Positions 1-11,480 of a DNA stretch of 28,154 nucleotides are shown here, piece after piece. The stretch spans positions 1-28,154 of the forward strand of contig LRSR01010139.1 in NCBI GenBank assembly GCA_001579985.1, read 5' to 3'. The translations under genes were made by a program, and so were the position numbers. The notes beneath the pieces were generated by a model. It ran no database searches. It was not told where the DNA came from and was given only the letters and a program-made list of their open reading frames with translations. How positions within the stretch are numbered: the first letter of the stretch is position 1; each line of letters starts with the position of its first letter. The stretch comes from Hypsibius dujardini (lineage: Eukaryota > Tardigrada > Eutardigrada > Parachela > Hypsibiidae).

Positions 1-26
1 TTCCTTTTCAGAAAAAAATTAAAGCC

Positions 27-330
27 CTAAATATTGGGCCCTGCCGGCACGAGTGTTAAGCGAAAAAACAAAACGCCCTATTTTTTCGCCACCCCCTCGA
101 GTTTTGCTCACGGCATTTACCTGACATATGTCCACACGTCGGGGTTTATATCTGAAGATTGAGAAACAGATGGGCTTTCTAAATTCATCGAGCTTGTAAT
201 AATCACTCAAAAGGACATTGGTCAGCACTCGTAAAACCAAATATACCCACAAATGGGGGACCACAAATGGGGGACCACAAATGAGGGAAGGGGGAGGGGG
301 ACTTGTAGCATACGGGGTTCGGGAATGCTT
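27..330 (+). repeat. dispersed repeat, copy A
   Basis: This stretch aligns colinearly, in the same orientation, with 11205-11480. Shared blocks in order are TAAATATTGG, AAAA-C-AAAA-GCCC, CTCACGG, GGGTTT followed by a purine-rich block, a GGGC/GGGCT block, and finally ACTCAAAA-GG-C-TTG-GTCAGCACT-GTAAAA, followed in both by G-rich sequence and TTGTAG. The copies are clearly diverged, with many substitutions and small gaps, so this is an old interspersed repeat of unknown class. Element ends were not found, and the window edge may cut the left side. No coding capacity is evident. Confidence 0.6.
247..288. repeat. 14-bp tandem repeat, three units, G-rich
   Basis: Three adjacent copies of CCACAAATGGGGGA (the third has GAGGGA) are followed by further G runs up to about 300. 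The plus strand has at least four runs of three or more G in about 50 bases, so a G-quadruplex is possible. The repeat lies inside dispersed repeat copy A. The other copy has only a single G-rich stretch at the matching place, so the tandem expansion is specific to this copy. Confidence 0.75.
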
Positions 331-456
331 TTGAGACAAACTTGGAATCGTCATTTCTCGGTCACTACTCATCCGACTGTCTCAAATTTTGTTTGTTACA
401 ACGCCTGTTCACGTGAGTGCTCAAAAGCATTCTCGAACCCGGTAAGTTATACATAG

Positions 457-1154
457 AGCTGCGTCCTCGTATGGAAGTGTTGCAGAAAGAAGCATGCAAA
501 CCAGCGTACTTAGCCGGTAAGAAATAGTTTGTAATACTGCAGAAAAATATTTAATCAGGTACACAAAGCTTGAACGAAACTTTTAATTGACGGAGTTGAA
601 GCCATTTTTATGTGTTTCTAGCATGGTAATCGCGTAGAAAACAAATTGGAGGTAACTCGACGAGTCTGACGTTTTGGCCATGGGTCTATCAAATGAGCAG
701 TCCGTTGGTGGAATTGTCCTTAAAGGATTGTTTATAGTCGAGGTAACAGAATAAGTGAATCTAGTGAAATGACGAGGGCGTTCTTATCATTGGTGCTGTG
801 GTTGCGACCACCAGCTGCAGAGGTTGCAGTGATTGGGACTTTAGTTTTGACCGCCGGGATGGAGTCTGGCGTGAGGTCGACAGTACTCGTCTGCTCGGAA
901 GATACTTTGAAGTCAAGCTGGATCGCGAACGTACGACAGGCTGTTGCAGCCGTCGGTGTATCACATTGTCAGCTGAGTACCTTTTAGGAAATTAGCTCTT
1001 GCGCACGTCCATCACTGTCATCGGGAATATTTGCACCCCCCCTTTCGTACGCCTGTTCGCGAAAAGGTTAATCCACCTAAAAAGAATCGCTAGTACTTAC
1101 AATTATAGTTATCTCGTGTCATGTCTGTCTGATAGACAGACAGACAGACTGACT

Positions 1155-1196
<42 letters not shown>

Positions 1197-2705
1197 TAGA
1201 CAGACGGACAGATGTCGGAAAGCAGGGAAACGATGGCAGCTCATACAAATACGCAGATTGATGTAAATAGCGTAAGCATGAGCTGGAACTCTGATATTCC
1301 ATATCATGCCTCTTAAATACGTAACGATAATGCCATGACAATCAGCAGATAATACATATTGTTTGAGACGTACAGGTTATAGTAGAACGATAGATTGACG
1401 ACGTCGAAAAGATAAGAACTCTACTCCTTCAGGTTCGTCGCCAAAGTCTTTCGCAAAACATGTATCCGTTTTGCGTGGTCAGTCATGTTTATAGAGGATT
1501 GCCGATTGCCGCCTGACGATGGTTACACAAATTCTGAATGTAGGACTCGGACCTGCAACCGTCGGACAGGACGGATACACTGCAATCACACATTCACGTA
1601 TGTGTCTACCTATGCATAAAGGAGGTTTACTTCACAGTATGGCATCTCATGCTAAAGCACCACCCCTACCTACCTGTGTTACGAGAAAACTATTAAGCGA
1701 AGTGAGGCCCCCTACTTTACTGGCGGATGCGTCTCTGCAAATTAAATAATATACAGAAATATATATATATTCTGTATATCGCACTGCATATCCGAAATTT
1801 AATGTTAATATGGCCCATATTATGGAGCATCAATTGCTGGAAAGAACGAATTCCGTACCTAATCGACGCCACCGGAGAGGATTCAATAAATTCTCGCTCG
1901 TCAGGGGGGGGGGCTACCTGTACTAATTCAGTAGCTACTCAAAACGGGCTGCAATAAAGTGGATATTTACATATACACCAGCGCTCGCCGGACTGGCATT
2001 TCGTCTGCTAGTGATGCGTCGATCATTGTTTCTGTCTTGATTAATCAAATCGAGCGTTATGTAGTAATGGTAAAAAGAGGGCTGTAGACTACGTGACGTC
2101 AAGTCCACTGCAATTGAAATTTCGGAGTTTGAACTTGCAAGAGCAGAATAATAATTTTTTGACCATTAGAAATCATTTATAATGCTGTTAAATAATTCTG
2201 CATGCGGTTACTTTGTACCGGTAAGATGCTGTAACTTACTCAATCAATCGACCAATCAACCTTAGGGCGCAGAACGCTAACTCATTAAGCGCTGATCTCC
2301 ACAGAATTGTATTACGTTTCCAGAATACTTCCAATTATTGATCCTTTGTGCACTATACTAAAAACAAAAGGGTGAGGGCGAGAAACAAACAAAATCATCT
2401 ATAAAGAGCCACATCACATGCAGACCCCGCAACAGTCAAGCTTGTAATTGTAAAAAAAGTTTGGTTTCCTCAAATCCAGCTTCAGACAGCTGTGTACCGT
2501 AAACGATTAGACATAGACAGTGCAGACACACCAAGTCACCACAACACTTATTACAGCCAGTACCGGAAGCAAAAAGCGCGTCTTTGTAAAACACACCAAG
2601 TGTTTCAGCCGGCAATCGCAACACCCAATATCTGCATATAATGGCTGTATAATATCTACAGGGGATGAATGAAGCAGCTGGCTGTCATGCAGTGGGAAGC
2701 CGGCG
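457..2705. other. gene-poor region downstream of the kinase gene
   Basis: I see no recognisable gene here. Open frames are short (all under about 85 codons) and show no family motif. The only clear structure is the tetranucleotide array at 1122-1213. The right end must hold the 3' untranslated region of the minus-strand kinase gene. A Cys-containing open stretch at 768-994 has no start codon and no recognisable domain. Confidence 0.6.
1122..1213. repeat. (CAGA)n tetranucleotide array
   Basis: Nearly pure CAGA/GACA repeats on the plus strand follow a short TCTG stretch, so the left end can fold back on the array. This is the only substantial tetranucleotide array in the window that is not inside an intron of a recognised gene. 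Open frames crossing it, such as minus-strand frames rich in Ser-Val-Cys-Leu, are artefacts of the repeat. Confidence 0.9.
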
Positions 2706-2885
2706 TCAATGCTCCGCTTTGTATGATAAGAGGTGGTTCCCGTCCGGTCGGGACGTAATGACCTTGGAAGAGGGGAAGGCGTCGTGTTTAGCGTCGTCTT
2801 CCGAATCGGCTGCCATGGCGGCCGTGAGGCATTCTTCGTCCTCGTCGCTGTCGTCGGTCTGGCTCAACCAGGGATGCTGCTTCAC
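2706..2885 (-). other. last kinase exon: acidic tail without a visible calmodulin-binding segment
   Basis: This 180-base exon starts in phase 0 and encodes VKQHPWL, the end of the kinase domain, plus about 52 more residues. The tail contains TDDSDEDEE and DSEDDAKHD and ends SYKAEH. In vertebrate CaMKKs the region after the kinase domain carries a basic amphipathic autoinhibitory and calmodulin-binding segment. I see no such basic stretch here. Splicing to an alternative last exon further downstream (below 2706) cannot be excluded. Confidence 0.75.
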
Positions 2886-4014
2886 CTGAGGAGGGTGGAA
2901 ACAGAGATGTCAATCAATTATCTAGACAGATATGCAGCCGAATGTCTGGCTTAGTTCGTTGTCAGACAAGCGGTCGCCGGGCAGACAGACAATAGCTTGA
3001 TATAAACACAGACAGAGAGAAATACAAAGACAGACAGATACACATAACAGGCTTGCAGCTAGACAAATGAGTTTGCGGATTGGCAGGCAGACATGGATAA
3101 ATGGGTTCAAAAAAGGGACTGACACATATGTGGCCAGACTCACAAACAAGCCAATCGACAGATACAGTACAAAATCGGCTTAGGGACAGTCAATCCAATG
3201 ATCAAACTGGTTAACGAGCAGAAAGCCAGGAAGATAGGTAGTCGTATTAAGCGTGTTCAGAGAATAGAAGAAAACGAGCAACAGGCAAACAGACACGCAG
3301 GCAGACACATGGACGTTCGAACAGATGTGGAAGGGTGTTACAGTCTACAGTAGACAGACAGACAAGAAATTAAGACACCCGAACACGACTGCGGACAGGC
3401 AAACATAACATAGACAGATGGAGAAAACAATGCAAACGTCATGAACATCCAACGCACGCGCATACCTCTTCCATTCGAATTCTCGTCTTGGGGTTCTTAT
3501 CCAGCAACCGTGAGATGAGGTCTCGCAATGCGGGCGACACTTTTACCCCGTCCGGGTACTGGACACTGTCGGTATTGATGGACTTAATCAGCAGCGATAA
3601 GGAGTCGCCTTTGAAGGGTACATCACCGACGACCAGGGAGTACAACGTAATTCCTAGAGACCACATGTCGATAGCGAAGCCGGATACGGGTTTGTTGCGA
3701 GTCCGTAGACATTCTGGCGGGGTGAACGCGGGAGTGCCGTGAACAGCGCTGACTTCCTCGCAAGCGGAATCCGATTCCAACTCGGAGCTGTCATCGCACT
3801 CGGTGAGCTCCTCGCAAAAACCGAAATCGGCAATCTTTACGGTTCCGTCTCTGCTCAGGAGCATGTTGTCTGGTTTTCTGAAAGACAAAATAAAAACGAA
3901 TTTTAGATTGCCTATCTGCATGTGTCAGTCTATCTGTCTGTCTATAACTCTGTCTGCATGTCTATCAGCCTATCACCCTAACTATCTGTCTGTCTGATTG
4001 TCTGTTTGTCTATC

Positions 4015-4049
<35 letters not shown>

Positions 4050-7000
4050 GGCTGGCTCGTCCGTCTTCAATGTGTGAGCCTGTTCGTTTGTCTATGCTTT
4101 TCTGTGCGTCCATTTGTCCGTCTGCCTGTCTCGCCAAGTTGTACATGAGTACTTACAGGTCGCGGTGAACGATTCGCTGGGAGTGCAGGTGTTCCACGCC
4201 GCAGAGTATTTCCTGAAAGAACTTTCTCGCTTCCCGTTCGGTGAAGGGCGCCTCTGAAAACAAGTGAGAAAACGTGTTAACAAGCGTACGACCAAACATA
4301 TTGTAACAGGAGAAACCATTTTACAGCCGCCATAAACCTTAAACAGAAAAACAACAGTGACAGGCGTTTTTGTTACGATCCCAGCAAAGTCATACAAGAA
4401 TCATGTGCACGGCACATAAAATGCATGATCATAAACTCTCAAATAGAAACAAAATATAACTTTTTTTAACGTTTTCCAATAAACGTTAAAATATTTAGAT
4501 GGACCAATCAATACCGATAATTTCAGAAAGAATGACACATTCGTAGAAAAAAGAGCTAAATAAACACCAATTCAAAATTTTGAGACTTTCCTAAAAATAT
4601 TTAAATAAATAATAAATAAATACTACTCAATGATTAAGTAACAAATATCTAGTGCAATTACATATTTTTTTACCAGTTTAATAGCAATAAAGAATTAATG
4701 TATTATATTGTACTCGGGTTTGAGATATTTGTAGGACTATTTTCGTTGAAATAATATGAAAATTAATAATTGTCAAAAATATCTAATAAGCTCCTCTTTC
4801 TCTCAAAAGTTTAGTTTGATAACATTCGAAATACTCTTCGGTTGTGGGAAATTATGACGCAGATACACTAATCAAGCAAGAAATCAATTCTGGCAAAAAA
4901 ATCAACATTTAGATGCCCATCAAGATTACTCTCTAATAGATATTAAGTGCTTTATTGCGATATTGCCGATCTCTCTGTGTTTACGACGACGAAGTTCGGG
5001 GAATCAGGCAGCGCCAAGACGCAAAAATAAAGTGGGCAATTACGCGCGCATGTTTTTCGCAAAGTTGGCAATCCCATAATGCGAATTTAACAGGGTAACA
5101 AGATTGTATAATATCCACGATCCAATGATCCAACCTCTCTAGGAAGAGAGGAAAGGGGAGGGAGAGAGAGAAAGAAGGTCAGCGAACAGACATGCATCTA
5201 GCAAGTTGCTCAATCAGTCAATCTACAGATGCGAAAGACCAAAGCTATTTCCGTTGTTATTTCCAGAGCTATCCAGGCAGTCAGACATTGCGATTCGAGA
5301 AAGCAGGAAACCATACAGACACAAAAGACACACTTCACACCCACATGTCCATTTGGAATCTGCCTGTTTGTCTACCTACTAGCCGCCGACATGCATGTTT
5401 ATGTGAATGTCTACTTGCGTGTCTGTCTGTGTCTTTCTGTCTCCACCTCTGTCTGTATGCTTTTATCGGTTTGACTGTTTGCCCGTCTGTCTGTTTATCT
5501 GTCTGTCTGTCTATCAGTGTGACAGTATAATAATCTGTTTGTCTGTCGTTGTCTATGGGGCACTCTACCCATCTGCCTATATGACTGTCTGCCTGCATGT
5601 TGTCCGACTGCCAAGCGTCTTATGTATGCCTGTCGCTAGAGATTCAGGCAGACCTACCGGTAGGGAGATCCATAAGTGCCTGATCCAGCAGCTCAAATAC
5701 TATGTAAATGTACTCGTCATTGGGACTGTCGACCACCTCCACAAGGTTGATGACGTTGGGGTGGTCCAACCGCTGGAGAATGCCAATTTCCCTGTAGGCC
5801 TCCTCTAGCGGATTCCGCGAAGTCCTACATATATCACACAACAAACGGTCGTTATAACAAACATGTCATGCTAGCGACAGGATTAGGAGCACATGCAGAG
5901 GCACTCAAAAAATTGATGACAGACTTCCGGCGAGAGCCAATGTGAGGGAGAAAGATCGACCCATTAGCGGTGGTATGAGAGAGGGTAGGCCGACAGCCAG
6001 ACAAACAGGCAAATTAGGCAGTCAGGCAAAAATGCACACATAAATAGTGAGAATTAGTCAAAGAAACAAACAGGCAGTTACTGTACATTCATGCAGGGGA
6101 GCAATTAGGCAGACAACCAAGCTGAGCAAATGAGAGAGACCATAAGATAGATCTATAGACATTCAGACAGTTAGGCAGCAGACACACGGAATCGACGCCT
6201 ACCGTAGAAGGAGGTTGTAATTTTGCAGCTTTTTCTTGCTTAGTATCTTGACGGCGTACTGCGTCTGGTCGGTCTCACGGAATGCGACACGCACTTCGGA
6301 GAGCCGGCCGCCGCCCATGGTGTCGAAGGAGATGCGGTAGTCGTTCATCTGGATGAAGCCTTCGCTGGTCACAGACAAACTACAAAACAGAACCAAGATC
6401 AATTAAAACTTCGCCAATGACGTAAATCTTCAAGTCAACACAGCAACTGTCTGGGTCTGTTTATGTTTAAATGCTTGTCTGTCCTACGGCCGCTGGTCTC
6501 AATGTCTGAAGTCTGTAAAGTGTGTCTATTGCCACGCCCATCCGTCAATCTGTGCATGTACGTTGGTCATCCAACTTGCACAGGTCTGTCTGTGTATCTG
6601 CCTGTCTGTCTGTATGCCTGCGTGTCTGTCTGTCTGTCTGACTGCGTGTCTGTCTGGTCCGGGGCATTCCGAACGTCGGTGTCTTGCGATTTTCAATTTT
6701 CTCTTCTGAATTAGACAAGAAATCGGGCCACCGCAAGTGTGCAGGTGCTCAGCGATTTATCAGCGATACACAATACACTAAAAACCGCGAACACATTAAA
6801 GTGAGAATTATTAGTATTGTCCACACAGAGTGCGATATAAAGTGACGATATACACTTTTCCGCGAGCAGTGTCGATCACGCGAGGAGGCAAGTCAAGACC
6901 ACCCGGAAGGCGGCAATCCAGGCACCTGACTATTTGTCTTGCAGTGAAAATTTCTTGCTTGCGTCAGCGTGTTAAAAATCTCGCACCCACTTCTCCATCG

Positions 7001-9513
7001 AGGGAATAAATAATCAATTCACTGAAAAAAAGTCATCGAGTCTCCTCCGCTGCTCATGAGCCTCATCCCTCTTAACACACGAACACAAGACGATAAGCCC
7101 TGACGAGTCAAGTTCGTGCAAACGTAATCCATCGCCGAAGTCTCTCGCTCTCTTTTCTCCTGTTTCATCAGAGTATCTTAAATGGAATACAGTGTATACA
7201 AATATAAAATAAATAATTCACTATAAATGTTATTTTAAATATAACTTAAAAATATTAATCATTTAATTTAAAAGAAAAACAACCCACCCGGGACTTGATA
7301 TGCCTGATAAAAATTTAACTAGCAAAATATTTAAAATAAAATAAATAGACGCTGGTTCTTCAAAAAAAAAAAATAAATGGATATGCAATTTTTCTAATTT
7401 GATTTAAAAAATGAAATGCAATTTTTATTCAGATTTCAAATTTTTCGACCATTGAGCGTATTTTAAATGTATTTCAGCAAAGAAATCTGTGTGAGCGAAA
7501 TCAATTTTTACGCACACGATAAGACAAGTGAAGTTGGTGCAAACGTGGCGCAACTCGCAATACTCTCTTCGCTCTCGTGGTTGCGTGGAAAAAGATGCGT
7601 CGTTAAACGCGCTCTCTTATTACAGCATTTTTGCAACTGAAGCGGAACAAATTTCATGACAATAAGGCCAAATCACATTTCAAGATCAAGGGGAAGGCGC
7701 ACTTGAGGGGGAGGGGGCGGTGCAACAGCTGCTGATTCTCGGGCAATCTGCCTGAGAACACATTAGTTCACGACCACTGGGTCCCTAAAGATTGCCGAGA
7801 ACCTTTTAACAGGTCGTGGATGACGGCTAGTACCGCTAAAAATAAAATTGATGAAGTAATCAAAACGGAACACACCCTTGCTTGCTTTGGCGACTGTGCG
7901 CAGTGCTCTATAATTTCGTTGAATGCAATTTTTTTCACGTTACCAGAATCGGTCGTAGAGACCGCCTCAGGAGATGCTTAATTTCCTGCCGACATTCCTG
8001 CATATCCAGGTGCCTGCCTGGTTATCTGGTCATCTGGCTCTCTGTCTGTCTATTTGTCTGTCTGTCTGCCTATTTCTCTGGTTAGCTTGCTGGGGATCAG
8101 TCTGTCTACCTCCCCTCTCTCTAGTATGGTTTTGCCATCCACGTACTAGTAATTTTCAAGTGTTTGAATCCTTACCTCTCCGTCATATCGTCGGGTATGA
8201 CCGGCATAAACGCCCTCACCGCCTGGTCCGGGTTCAGGCTGTCCACAGAGTCGTCGGTCGCGCTGTCATGGATCTTCTGCAGGGCGCACGGTGGGATGAA
8301 ACCGGCCGTCACGAGTGCCGGATCCAGCTGCCGCACGGTGTTGAGACAACCGCCCAGGGACTCATCCAGCTGCACTTCCGTCTGGAGGTTGGTAAGCTCT
8401 TCCTCGGTGTATGACACGGGCTCCGCGAAGGCCATGTCTTCGAGACTGCCGTCGAAATCCGGCAGCAGCTGCACGACAGTCACGCCGATGGGTGGAGAAT
8501 CGCATTCTTCGGTAATGCTTTCCATTCGGTGACTGTAGAAGGAAAGACAAAGGCTACAAATTAGATGCACAGACATTTCAAAAAGGCCAATCAAATGAAC
8601 AAAATCAAAGACCAAATAAAACGATAATAATGATAATAATTTAATAATAATAACAAAATCGTGAACAAACATAAGGATTTAAAAGACACAAAACACTTAA
8701 ATTAACAGCAACATCGTCCAATCAAGTCAATCAACCAACCGAACACACAATCAGCCAATCAAACGATCAATCAACCGTATGGGCAACACAATTAAACACT
8801 TGCAACTACAATAAATCTACAGAAACTGAACACAAAAGAAACTTGAGTTATGCCATATTCGCGTATTGCACAGTTGGCTTTCACAACGCTCATAAAGCTT
8901 TTAATAAGGCAATCAACAAATCCAATTGCTAATAAAATACTTTGCCCCTTAATAGACCAATCAACCGCAACATCGCTCTAATATACGTCACAAAGAAATT
9001 CAGCAATTAAGGCCAAAACCACAAAATCATATCCTTCTCACTTTTCTCATCCAGTGGAGTAAATGCGCAAGGAAAACCCGCGTTTCCATCGTCTATTACT
9101 CAACGGCCATCAATGCGCCAATAACCTCCGATACCCGACAAACTCTTCCAATCAACAATCAACCGACCGCTCAGTTAGCACAACGTCAAAACAATCAAGA
9201 CATCAATCAACCGCAATGTCACAGCAATGAATATCACAAAAGAGCCTGCTATTACACTAAAACTCCACAAAAACTTCACAAAAATATTTTTTTAAATTTT
9301 TATTCTCCAATCTTACAGTGGGGAAAGGGAAACGTGGCATTTTTTGGCACCCGCGACGTCCTGCACATGCTGCGCCTGCGCCATCATAAAATCCGTCGTC
9401 GGATCCAACTCCAACAAAATGCCTCCCATCGAAAAAACAGTTTCATTGGACGCCACACTTCTCAGGTTGAGCGATGAATTGGCCGCGTCCATCTCCATCA
9501 CCAACGCCGACAT
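2706..9513 (-). CDS. CAMKK: CaMKK-type serine/threonine protein kinase, 7 exons
   Basis: The coding exons on the minus strand are 9513-9317, 8532-8176, 6379-6203, 5824-5658, 4253-4157, 3877-3466 and 2885-2706 (TGA at 2708-2706). All junctions are GT-AG and all phases agree, giving 528 residues. The ATG at 9513 is the first in its frame, with an in-frame stop (TAA) a short way upstream. Residues 1-195 are unrecognised and acidic, residues 199-475 are the kinase domain and the tail is acidic. The best match I recognise is the Ca2+/calmodulin-dependent protein kinase kinase family, which phosphorylates the activation loops of CaMKI/IV and AMPK in the cytosol and nucleus. Supporting motifs are SKKKL after the catalytic lysine, LDHPNVINLVEVVD, HRDLKPDN, HGTPAF and LLDKNPKTRI. 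An LKB1-like or other CaMKK-related kinase is the main alternative. The length fits the family (about 500-590). Confidence 0.85.
2922..3422. repeat. degenerate CAGA tract in kinase intron 6
   Basis: This intron (2886-3465) is filled with scattered CAGACA, GGCAGACA and similar motifs on the plus strand, interrupted by other sequence, so it looks like a decayed tetranucleotide array. In the transcript, which is minus strand, it reads TCTG. Confidence 0.65.
3925..4135. repeat. (TCTG)n tract in kinase intron 5
   Basis: TCTG/GTCT repeats on the plus strand are purest at about 4017-4053. They fill most of intron 5 (3878-4156). The transcript reads CAGA here, opposite to the neighbouring intron 6. 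Confidence 0.85.
4430..4800. other. AT-rich part of kinase intron 4
   Basis: This is a long A/T-dominated stretch within the 1.4-kb intron 4 (4254-5657), with no open frame or family motif. The rest of that intron holds a purine-rich run at about 5140-5175 and a decayed TCTG tract at about 5356-5620. Confidence 0.6.
5356..5620. repeat. degenerate TCTG tract in kinase intron 4
   Basis: Repeated GTCTGTCTG-type motifs on the plus strand are mixed with variants such as CTGCCTG. The densest part is 5415-5515. Several overlapping open frames here, rich in Cys, Leu, Ser and Val, are products of the repeat. Confidence 0.75.
5985..6185. repeat. degenerate CAGA tract in kinase intron 3
   Basis: Intron 3 (5825-6202) contains decayed CAGACA/GGCAGTCA motifs on the plus strand, with no long pure run. 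In the transcript they read TCTG. Confidence 0.5.
6455..6660. repeat. TCTG tract in kinase intron 2
   Basis: GTCTGTCTG motifs on the plus strand are purest at about 6583-6655, close to the 3' end of the 1.8-kb intron 2 (6380-8175) in transcript direction. The middle of the same intron (about 7190-7480) is very AT-rich, and 7690-7720 is G-rich. A second, shorter TCTG tract lies at about 8035-8070. Confidence 0.75.
8035..8072. repeat. short TCTG tract near the start of kinase intron 2
   Basis: TCTGTCTG-type repeats on the plus strand lie about 100 bases from the splice donor of exon 2 (8175-8170 on the minus strand). The transcript reads CAGA. Confidence 0.7.
8176..9513 (-). other. N-terminal kinase exons (regulatory region, unrecognised)
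   Basis: Exon 1 (9513-9317) ends with two bases of a Leu codon and joins the 8532-8176 exon, which begins with its third base; the reading frame continues through HRMESITEE. A second possible start is the Met at 8525-8523, just inside the second exon, if transcription begins in intron 1. The region (about 195 residues) has no domain I recognise. It is rich in Asp, Glu and Ser, including DDSVDSLNPDQ. Intron 1 (8533-9316) is AT-rich with recurring CAATCAA-type motifs. Confidence 0.7.
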
Positions 9514-10776
9514 CCCGAGTGGGGAATTATTACGATCGGAAGTAAAAATTGCAGCTGAAGCCGAATTTTAAACCCGCTTCTTACAGTGAATGTCCACAAA
9601 ATTTGCTTAAATTATTTGCAAATTGATAATAAAAATTGTGTGGGCAATGAATGGGGGTCGATGCAAATATTCCGGTTGTGAGAAAGTGCAAAATGACAAG
9701 AAGCCACTGAGCGGCGTTATGAAAGTTTCACAACTGATCGAATGTTTACGGTTTTTCCATGCACGTTTAGTCCAATGGCGGGTGAGTGTCAGTTAGAAAT
9801 GGATCAATGGCAGTAAGGCAACACGACTTCGAATTGCTGATTGGTGACGGCTGCCGTGACCGCTGCAGGCGAGCGGAGGTGTGGCTTTGGCAGATTTCCA
9901 GGAACTCAGCTGTTTACCGACAAAGATACGAAACGGCGACGAGATACGGTTTGCAACTGCTGACGTATCGATCGCGATACGGGTGTACGCGCCTTGTCTA
10001 CAGTACTATAATTTATTTAGATTTGAATTGAATTTCTAGACTTCTTTGTTGTTATTGTTGTTGAAAATAATTAAGTTATTTAATTTTTGACCGAAATTTA
10101 AATCTGACTTCAATCCGTCACTGTACTGGCCATTGGTATGCAGATTTATTAGTAACTTATTCCAAGTTTTACACTCGTCGTACAGTTTTGTGTCAATTTA
10201 CAAGCATCCGGTCGCCGAAACGCCTGCTTTTCTGCATTCATGGTGCCTGGATGGAAAGATAACACACGAGGCCTCGATCGAGAGACTTTTCGAGAGACCT
10301 GAGCCGTGGTGGCCTCTTTTTTATCCTGGTCCCTGTAGGCTGCAACCGATTTTGTCTCTCACTGGCTGGCAGTTTGCTGGAAAAGATAAACACAGACAAG
10401 CGTTTTTGCCCCTTTCAACATCTGATATTCATTTCTGGGTACCACGCAGGTTCAATGGCCGCAAATTGGTACGCGTACTCGTACAGTGCAAGGCAATACG
10501 TGGCCGCAATACCCGCGGGCGGTTCAAACTCGCCTAGCAAACTTTTTGCCTAGCAAGCATTATGGCCACGTTGTGTGTGTACAGTTCGCGTGTGTTTTTG
10601 CGCTTAACGTTTTTATGTTTGCCAATTGTTCTGGCGAAGGCGTGAACGACAACACGTGTTCTTTTACGCACTAAAGCTCAGACAGAACTATGCAGTGACC
10701 ATGAAACAAACAAACAACAAATTCGACGCTTAACAAGTATGTTAACCATAGAATTAATTGGTTGAAAAGGAAGGAA

Positions 10777-11019
10777 CCAGAGATGGTACACTCGCGGAAT
10801 TTTGCAATCGCACTCACACTCGCTGACCACTCACTTGGTTGCAATCGCGAGTGCCTCCACATACTGGACACAATCACGAATTTTAACACTCGTACTCACA
10901 CTCACTCGGTTGCACTCGCACTCACACTCACTCGGTTGCACTCCCACGCACACTCCCTGAGTGCGAGTGTGCGAGTGTGCACTCGAATACACTAGCACTC
11001 ACGAGTGTACCATCTCTGG
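10777..11019. mobile_element. 243-bp non-autonomous element with terminal inverted repeats and 6-bp target duplication
   Basis: The left end CCAGAGATGGTACACTCG is the exact reverse complement of the right end CGAGTGTACCATCTCTGG. Both ends are flanked by the 6-bp direct repeat AAGGAA (10771-10776 and 11020-11025). The interior is made of ACTCAC, CACTCG and GGTTGCACTC repeats, with the complementary GAGTGCGAGTGTGC near the right end, so the element can fold extensively. No transposase is encoded, which fits a MITE-like DNA element. The superfamily is not clear from the ends. Confidence 0.85.
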
Positions 11020-11204
11020 AAGGAACTCGGGAGGCAGCCAGCCACTCATTCAGTTAGCTTATTAGGCTACAAGCCCCCCCTCCTTCCCCCTCGTTGTCCC
11101 TTCCCCTTTTCTCTTTTCCGGTGTTGACCAATATCCTCTGAATCGATAAAATTCTGATTGATTTGTTTTAAAATCCTTCATGTTTCCTCATCACAAAGAA
11201 GTTG

Positions 11205-11480
11205 GAACCTTAAATATTGGACAATACACGAACGTGTGCGGAGTGAAAACCAAAATGCCCACTTTTATCTTCACTCTCACGGTTATGGTCACACCATTTG
11301 TTCCACCAATGTTCAAATCTCTGGGTTTTCACACTTAAAGATCGAGGAACAATTGGGCATTCCAAAATAATCAAATCTGTTATGACGACTCAAAAAGGTC
11401 CTTGAGTCAGCACTTGTAAAAGCAACAGGAGACAAAATGGGGAAGGGGAAGGGTATTTGTAGTCTAAGCCGGGGTTGCCA
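11205..11480 (+). repeat. dispersed repeat, copy B
   Basis: This is a diverged second copy of the repeat at 27-330, in the same orientation. It shares TAAATATTGG, CAAAATGCCC, CTCACGG, GGGTTTTC, TTGGGC and the terminal ACTCAAAAAGG to GTCAGCACTTGTAAAA block. It lacks the 14-bp tandem repeat of copy A. Class and ends are unknown. Confidence 0.6.

Larger units (their letters stand above)
3466..6379 (-). other. kinase catalytic domain exons and motifs
   Basis: Four exons carry the catalytic core. The glycine loop (residues 206-214) reads MGGGRLSEV, so the third glycine of GxGxxG is Ser. Lys229 (YAVK) is the ATP lysine, Glu256 the likely helix-C partner, Asp331 the catalytic base in HRD and Asp349 the metal-binding residue in DFG. 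The APE motif is PPE (385-387). All residues needed for catalysis are present. Between DFG and GTPAF, at about residues 354-375, there is an acidic Ser/Glu/Asp-rich stretch longer than in vertebrate CaMKKs. The Arg/Pro-rich insert that vertebrate CaMKKs have after SKKKL is missing: SKKKL is followed within about 15 residues by the helix-C region. Confidence 0.8.

Noticed and set aside
10133-10537. 134-codon plus-strand open frame in the divergent spacer
   Set aside because: No domain, no homologous motif and no sign of splicing partners; length is compatible with chance in a GC-richer stretch.
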